5,615 bases of DNA, from positions 1-5,615 of the forward strand of contig PBPD01000105.1 in NCBI GenBank assembly GCA_002725445.1. The letters are read 5' to 3'. This DNA is from Rickettsiales bacterium. GTDB lineage: Bacteria; Pseudomonadota; Alphaproteobacteria; Rickettsiales; UBA3002. Position 1 is the stretch's first letter. Every line of letters begins with the position of its first letter. A program made the translations under genes and the position numbers. Below are positions 4,212 through 5,615 of the stretch, one piece after another. Under the pieces are notes generated by a model. The model was not told where the DNA came from and did no database searches. It saw only the letters and a program-made list of their open reading frames with translations.

Positions 4212-5572
4212 GCGTACATCGGCAGCCTGCTTTGCTGGCGATCAAACACCACACCGTCATAGCGGGCAGTCGCCGCATCAATAGTGGTTTGAGGCACTTC
4301 GGCGTCCGACGGTGCCACGCGAGCACCGTCCTTACGTGCCACCACCTCACGTAACATACGCGTCAAGGTGGCCGCTTTGTCACTATCAAACCACGGCTCT
4401 GCTCCCATTGCATGTGCCGTGCCTGCGGCCGTAGTTTCGCTTTTTTCCCACGCATGCATCAACGCAATATAGCGGGCTATCACCTGCGCGTCAGGTATGT
4501 GTTTACAACCATCCTCCCAATTATGCAGGCTCACTGGCGATTTATGTCCTGTATCCAGTAGTCCTAGCAAGGCAGGCCCAGTTAATCCCATACGGCTACG
4601 ACACGCTTTAAGCGCCATACCCAAATCATTTTTTTCCATCGCCGCCTGCCACTCATGCTCGGCATGTTGTTTGAGGCATTGGTCAAACAACGCAGACCCA
4701 TGGGCCATCTCAGCATGCCCCGCCTGTTGCAGCAACACGTCCAGCGTGTGCACAAACTGATGATCAAACATGGTGCGGTTAGCCAGCATATTGCATAAAT
4801 AAGGCACACTAATGGCATCACCCTGTTGCGTATAGACGTCGTGCCCCTCTAACACCTCTGATAATTCATCAAGATTCATTTTTAAGGCGTGCTTTGCCTG
4901 CACACACCAGTAGCTCATTTCATTATGGCTTACTTTCAGTGCTTTTTCTTTGCCCAGTGCATTAAATGCATGATACCGGCTCGCTATTTCTTCGGCTTTT
5001 TCACGTTCTACACCCGCTGTTTGCAATGCCTGGCTCACACAGGCAATAGCCTCATCGGGCACCTGCGCATGCTGACGCAAATAATGCCCTACATTGCCTT
5101 TATTCAAAGGAGGATCAGCCTGCTCGGCCACAAATTGTGGGAGGCCGCGCCCGTTTTGCCCTGGCAGGCAGGCCTGCGACAACAACTCATAATAGCTACG
5201 TTTGCCACGCTGCCAGTTAAAATCGGCTGCTTCGTGCAGCGCATGCAGCTGCGCTTCTTCCGTTTCGTCATCTATCAATGCGCCCATCGCATCCACCGCC
5301 TGCATTGAGGGCACCACTGCGCCACCCATCCACGCCCTCACCAGCGCGGGCGAATAAGGAATATGCTCGCGCGGTGGGTCTTCCACGCTCGCCAGTTTTT
5401 CGCCAAAGCTTTGCGCATCGAACCCATAGCGCGCGGCGATTTCTTTCACCTTATCTGCCAGCGCTTTACGCGCGGCTAGCAATGCGTCCGGACTCGGCAC
5501 AGAAAAATTCTGTAACGCGTCCAGCGCTTTCTGCTGTTTGGGGTCAGTGCGTAATGTTCCATCATAAGCCAT
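4205..5572 (-). CDS. Hypothetical protein with four putative tandem XRE-like helix-turn-helix segments
   Basis: I do not recognise a named family. The 455-residue soluble protein lacks a signal peptide and membrane segments. The clearest piece is 317-375, which follows the XRE (Cro/C1-type) pattern: LKACRSRMGLTGPALLGLL, then SLHNWEDGCKHIPDAQ and a helix ending in IALM; the WE.G...P signature (352-360) is typical. Three earlier segments share the layout: 41-100 (IAARYGFDAQSFGEKL, then VRAWMGGAVVPS), 127-187 (GLPQFVAEQ, then YLRQHAQVPDEA) and 223-285 (AKHALKMNLDELSEVL, then SVPYLCNMLANR). Signature positions fall near residues 81, 165, 262 and 352, a spacing of 84-97, suggesting duplicated and diverged units. 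Residues 380-455 match nothing I know. The ATG at 5572 has no Shine-Dalgarno and overlaps a small inverted repeat. It lies 86 bases upstream of the cNMP-binding protein gene, same strand, which may hint at a shared regulatory role. The HTH repeats are inferred by eye. Confidence 0.75.
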   Translation of the reverse strand: MAYDGTLRTDPKQQKALDALQNFSVPSPDALLAARKALADKVKEIAARYGFDAQSFGEKLASVEDPPREHIPYSPALVRAWMGGAVVPSMQAVDAMGALIDDETEEAQLHALHEAADFNWQRGKRSYYELLSQACLPGQNGRGLPQFVAEQADPPLNKGNVGHYLRQHAQVPDEAIACVSQALQTAGVEREKAEEIASRYHAFNALGKEKALKVSHNEMSYWCVQAKHALKMNLDELSEVLEGHDVYTQQGDAISVPYLCNMLANRTMFDHQFVHTLDVLLQQAGHAEMAHGSALFDQCLKQHAEHEWQAAMEKNDLGMALKACRSRMGLTGPALLGLLDTGHKSPVSLHNWEDGCKHIPDAQVIARYIALMHAWEKSETTAAGTAHAMGAEPWFDSDKAATLTRMLREVVARKDGARVAPSDAEVPQTTIDAATARYDGVVFDRQQSRLPMYAA

Positions 5573-5585
5573 AGCTAGCAGCTAT
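5571..5585. repeat. Inverted repeat overlapping the start codon of the 455-residue gene
   Basis: ATAGCT (5571-5576) and AGCTAT (5580-5585) form an exact six-base stem around three bases. On the minus strand the first two bases of the ATG start codon are in the stem, so in the mRNA it could mask the start, or as DNA it could be a small operator. The gene's promoter would lie mostly outside the window, so its context cannot be judged. Confidence 0.35.
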
Positions 5586-5615
5586 AGCGCAACACTATGA
5601 CAATATGATGACAGC

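Noticed and set aside
4889..5308. Plus-strand open frame of 139 codons
   Set aside because: It is antisense to the 455-residue gene; Cys/His/Phe-rich without a domain pattern.

Overview
The window looks like chromosomal DNA of an alphaproteobacterium. The main evidence is three genes typical of that class lying side by side: a complex I accessory subunit of the NDUFA12/B17.2 family, an MlaD-type MCE lipid-transport protein, and a secreted DUF2155 protein. Base composition is moderate rather than very GC-rich, which would suit a Rhodospirillales- or Micavibrio-like lineage, but the genus cannot be fixed from this sequence. Every gene I can support lies on the minus strand, so transcription runs from high to low coordinates. 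The sizeable plus-strand open frames are antisense shadows.

In transcription order: (1) 5572-4205 encodes a 455-residue protein with no name I recognise; by eye it contains four consecutive segments resembling XRE-type helix-turn-helix domains, the last being the clearest. (2) 4118-2907 encodes a 403-residue protein with a convincing C-terminal cyclic-nucleotide-binding domain and an N-terminal region that reads like a degenerate CYTH/triphosphate-tunnel domain lacking the usual N-terminal metal-binding glutamates. A plausible promoter (4150-4178) precedes it. (3) 2827-2465 encodes the NDUFA12-family subunit, followed by a good intrinsic terminator (2389-2419). (4) 2347-1796 encodes MlaD, with its own promoter almost touching the start codon, tightly followed by (5) 1792-1361, the DUF2155 protein. 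(6) After about 130 bases with small repeats come 1231-716, a Pro/Ala-rich protein with a glycine-rich hydrophobic segment, and (7) 710-1, a SleB/CwlJ-type cell wall hydrolase cut off by the window edge just as a membrane segment begins.

Functionally the window falls into three blocks: a possible regulatory pair (HTH-like repeat protein plus cNMP-binding protein), a conserved envelope/respiration cluster (NDUFA12, MlaD, DUF2155), and a cell-wall pair (membrane-associated Pro/Ala-rich protein plus peptidoglycan hydrolase). The most unusual items are the putative CYTH-like/CNB fusion and the HTH-like repeat protein beside it. Both calls rest on reading sequence patterns and need profile or structure searches. 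I see no tRNA, rRNA, CRISPR array, insertion sequence or attachment site.
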